A stretch of 64,000 nt of DNA from Hymenobacter aranciens (lineage in GTDB: Bacteria > Bacteroidota > Bacteroidia > Cytophagales > Hymenobacteraceae). The stretch spans positions 186,001 to 250,000 of the forward strand of contig NZ_JAUQSY010000007.1 of assembly GCF_030580865.1 (NCBI RefSeq), written 5' to 3'. A model generated the notes under the pieces. It searched no databases. It was not told where the DNA came from and saw nothing but the letters and a program-made list of their open reading frames with translations. Within the stretch, counting starts at the first letter, position 1. Each line of letters starts with the position of its first letter. Positions 61,819-64,000 of this stretch are shown piece after piece. The position numbers were made by a program, and so were the translations under genes.

Positions 61819-62394
61819 ATGATTCGCCCCGATTCGCTCAAACGTCGCATCAACTACCGCAAAACCTGGTCCCGCGTGGTGGGCCTGTTCAAGAACCCCG
61901 CTTCCATTCGCCCGGACGCGCTGCCGGCGGAACTGGCCGCGCAGCTGCTGCCGCGCTCGCTCCAGCTGCCCCGCCTCAAGGGCAACGTCTTTCAGACGCT
62001 GAAGGAAATCGTGACCATCCTGCTGGCCGAGTGGCGCGACGCGCCGGCGGAGCTGAGCCTGGCCATCCGCACCACCCGCACCTCGCTGGCCAAGCGCTGC
62101 GGCAACCTCGACCCCAAGACTGCCTACCGGCATATTCTGTGCCTCATCCACCATGGCTTCCTGCGCGCCAAAATCCAAATCAAGGGCGGGCTCCAGCTGC
62201 TGCTGAACCCGGAATTATTCGTGTTTGAGGAACCCGCCGTGCCAAGCAAGTCCCGTCCTGCCGCCGCCCCTGCGGTGAGCGTAGCGGCCCCTGTTTCGAC
62301 CACTGCGGCCCCGGCTAATCCGCTGGCGGCGCTACGAAATCTGGCCCGGGGCCTGGCTCAAAATTTCACCCAGGAACTGCGCCCGACTTCTTAA
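61819..62394 (+). CDS. Winged-helix-like protein, possible replication or regulation
   Basis: A 191-residue basic protein. ATG 61819 (MIRPDSLKRRINYRKTWSRV) is preferred over the upstream in-frame start at 61723. Residues ~85-135 look like a winged helix: LAIRTTRTSLAKRCGNLDPK, TAYRHILCLIHHGFLRAKIQ and KGGLQLLLNPELFVFEE. The last 55 residues are an Ala/Pro/Val-rich linker with a terminal helix. This layout is common for replication- or conjugation-linked proteins of Bacteroidota elements, and the primase gene comes next. The exact role is not clear. Confidence 0.62.
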   Translation: MIRPDSLKRRINYRKTWSRVVGLFKNPASIRPDALPAELAAQLLPRSLQLPRLKGNVFQTLKEIVTILLAEWRDAPAELSLAIRTTRTSLAKRCGNLDPKTAYRHILCLIHHGFLRAKIQIKGGLQLLLNPELFVFEEPAVPSKSRPAAAPAVSVAAPVSTTAAPANPLAALRNLARGLAQNFTQELRPTS

Positions 62395-62430
62395 AAAACT
62401 CAAAGCGGGCATAAATCCCAGCTTTATGCT

Positions 62431-62446
62431 CTAGGAACTTTCCTAG
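62431..62446. repeat. Palindrome CTAGGAA-CT-TTCCTAG with extra TAGGAAC copy
   Basis: A 7-bp inverted repeat with a 2-base spacer. The half-site TAGGAAC recurs at 62461-62467. Outer ATGCT/AGCAT sequences extend the dyad. It lies in the 234-base gap between the winged-helix and primase genes and could be an operator or an origin/transfer site. Confidence 0.5.
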
Positions 62447-62628
62447 ATGTTATGAAGCATAGGAACGCCGGTTTTCGGCCGACTTTTCCACCGGCGCAGG
62501 TGTGCATAAGTCGGGCTGGCTGAAAAAAAAATGACGGGGGGCGGCGCGCAGCGTCTCGCCCAGGCTTCCACCACGCCGCCGGCCGGCGTGGGTAGGGGCC
62601 GCTATTTCCAAAAAATCGAAAAACGACC

Positions 62629-63864
62629 ATGGTACGCCTCTCGACCGCTGCCGCCAAACAGATTCCGCTGCTGGCCATCATGGCCCGGCTGGGCTGCCAG
62701 CCCCTGGGCTGCGCGGCCGGCGGCAATTACTACTTCCGCTCGCCCTTTCGGGAGGAGCAGACCGCCTCCTTCGTGGTGTGCGAGCCCAAAAACGTGTGGA
62801 GCGACTTCGGCGAGCCGCCCGGGCCGGGCCAGAAGGTCGCTGGCGGCGACGTGCTGGCCCTGGTGATGAAGCTCACCGGCGTGTCGCTGCCCGTGGCCAA
62901 GCTCACGCTCGCGGCCTGGTCGGCCGACCTGCCCCTGCCGCTGGCCCTGCCCCCGGCGCGGCCAGCTGGCGCGACGGTGGCCACCGGCCTGCGCACCTTC
63001 ACCGACGTGCGCGTCGAGCCGCTCACCTGGGCCTCGCTGGTGCAGTACCTGAGCAGCCGCGGCATCAACTGGCCGCTGGTGCAGCGCAGCGTCCGCCATC
63101 AGGAGCACGTGCAGCAGATTTTCTACCAGGTGCAGGGGCAGCAGCGCTCGAAGCCCTACTTCGCATTGGCCTGGAAAACCGCCGGGGGCTGGGAGGTACG
63201 GAGCAAAAGTTTCCAGGGCACCATCGGCGGCAAGGGTCTCACCTGGCTGCCGGGCCACGAGCCGGGCGTGATGGTGTTTGAGGGCTTCATGGACTACTTC
63301 AGCGCGCTGACCTACTACCGCAAGTCGCACTTCCGCTGCACGGTGCTGGTGCTCAATAGCGTGAGCTTGCTCGGGGAGGCGCTGCCGCAGCTGCGGGAAG
63401 CGGAGATGATTTACTGGTTTGGCGACAACGACGCGGCCGGCATCCGGGCCCTGCACCTGCTGCGGCAGGCCGTGCCCTCGCAGTGCATCAAAGCCTTCAA
63501 TGAGTTGTACCGGGGCTTCAAGGATTTCAACGATTTCCTGACCCAGACCAGGCCCGGCAAGCCGCTGCCGCCCTGGGGCGCGGAGCCCAGCCGGCTCAGC
63601 CAAAAGGCCGAGTTCTGGCTGTGGGCCGTGTTCAAGGAGCGGGCCCCGGGCACGAAGGAGGTGGATAATATCCGGCGTAAGTGCAGCTTTTACAGCTACT
63701 CCAACGACCAGGCCGGCCTCGACCAGCTGCGGCTGCTGCGCAACCAGCTCGGCGAGCAGCTGGAGTATTACCGCCTCTGCCAGCGCCTCCCCGGCCCTGG
63801 GCGCCCTTTCCGCATTCTGGAATATGCCGGCCGGTATAGCGTGAACCCGATTGTGACGCCATGA
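62629..63864 (+). CDS. Toprim-domain primase of a mobile element
   Basis: A 411-residue DnaG-related primase. The N-terminal part (residues 10-65) has the CHC2 layout, YYFRSPFREEQTASFVV and NVWSDFG, but lacks the zinc-binding Cys/His set, so it is degenerate. The Toprim core carries the catalytic Glu in VMVFEGFMDY (near residue 210) and the DxD metal site in IYWFGDNDAAGI (near residue 265). Such primases make primers for replication of conjugative or mobilisable elements. Its last bases overlap the start of the next gene (ATGA). Confidence 0.82.
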   Translation: MVRLSTAAAKQIPLLAIMARLGCQPLGCAAGGNYYFRSPFREEQTASFVVCEPKNVWSDFGEPPGPGQKVAGGDVLALVMKLTGVSLPVAKLTLAAWSADLPLPLALPPARPAGATVATGLRTFTDVRVEPLTWASLVQYLSSRGINWPLVQRSVRHQEHVQQIFYQVQGQQRSKPYFALAWKTAGGWEVRSKSFQGTIGGKGLTWLPGHEPGVMVFEGFMDYFSALTYYRKSHFRCTVLVLNSVSLLGEALPQLREAEMIYWFGDNDAAGIRALHLLRQAVPSQCIKAFNELYRGFKDFNDFLTQTRPGKPLPPWGAEPSRLSQKAEFWLWAVFKERAPGTKEVDNIRRKCSFYSYSNDQAGLDQLRLLRNQLGEQLEYYRLCQRLPGPGRPFRILEYAGRYSVNPIVTP

Positions 63865-64000
63865 AACTGCCCCACCTCGACCAGCTCGTGCCGCTGGAGC
63901 GCGGCGAGGCCTGGCTGCTGGCCCGCGCCGTGCAGGTGCTTGTCGATGATGTGTACAAAGCCGAGCGGCCGGTACCAGCCTTGGAAGTGCTCATGACCCT
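63861..64000 (+). CDS. Island protein, N-terminal 46 residues (runs off the window)
   Basis: ATG 63861 overlaps the primase stop codon. The visible part is helical (MKLPHLDQLVPLERGEAWLL, then ARAVQVLVDDVYKAERP). It may be part of the same replication or mobilisation operon. No family can be assigned from this fragment. Confidence 0.6.
   Translation, partial: MKLPHLDQLVPLERGEAWLLARAVQVLVDDVYKAERPVPALEVLMT

Noticed and set aside
62431..62467. Flp recombinase-like target site (TAGGAAC repeats)
   Set aside because: The short half-site similarity is too weak, and no Flp-type recombinase is present.

Overview
The window looks like chromosomal DNA of a high-GC member of the Bacteroidota, most likely Hymenobacter or a close relative in the Hymenobacteraceae. 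The grounds are two secreted proteins ending in type IX secretion (T9SS type A) sorting domains, many lipoproteins typical of the phylum (DUF4270, MbnP, serpin), one good Bacteroidota-type promoter (TTTG, 19 bp, TAnnTTTG), and the near absence of strong Shine-Dalgarno sites. I saw no rRNA, tRNA or CRISPR array by eye.

Bases 1-11.4 kb hold envelope and secreted proteins: the end of a Kelch protein, a DUF4270 lipoprotein, a lipoprotein serpin, DUF3140, a HAD phosphatase, an MbnP-like lipoprotein, several unknowns, and an 857-residue T9SS repeat protein. That last gene is followed by a decayed second copy of the 3' end and terminator of the gene before it. Bases 11.46-13.11 kb carry an overlapping ATPase and putative PD-(D/E)XK nuclease pair that looks like a conflict (anti-phage) cassette. 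It meets, stop codon on stop codon, a minus-strand membrane-stress operon (22.77 to 13.11 kb). In transcription order that operon holds a small chaperone-like protein, PspA/IM30, a YqiJ-like membrane OB-fold protein, two unannotated small ORFs, a YqiK-like flotillin and a 1664-residue 'DNA repair ATPase' with an in-frame palindromic repeat insertion.

Bases 22.9-31.1 kb are accessory: an XRE regulator, a lipocalin-like ORF, decayed and frameshifted genes, and a group of SUKH (SMI1/KNR4)-like and DUF6882 genes that recalls an immunity-gene cluster without a toxin. Bases 31.1-35.7 kb encode a DUF6493 protein and a SWIM zinc-finger protein. After a gene-poor AT-richer gap with a helix-turn-helix remnant comes a single giant gene (37.0-49.7 kb) for a 4224-residue FG-GAP/TIG-domain T9SS protein.

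From about 50.4 kb to the end lies a probable integrative element. It has a tyrosine integrase, small coiled-coil ORFs, an IetAS-type defence pair (AAA ATPase plus subtilisin-like protease) followed by a 44-residue membrane ORF, and a phage-type repressor facing a long run of small rightward genes across an intergenic region with three palindromes. The rightward run includes an excisionase-like HTH protein, a winged-helix-like protein and a Toprim primase, and continues past the window. The IetAS genes and the central part of the 11.5-kb ATPase are visibly richer in A and T than their surroundings, which fits recently acquired cargo.
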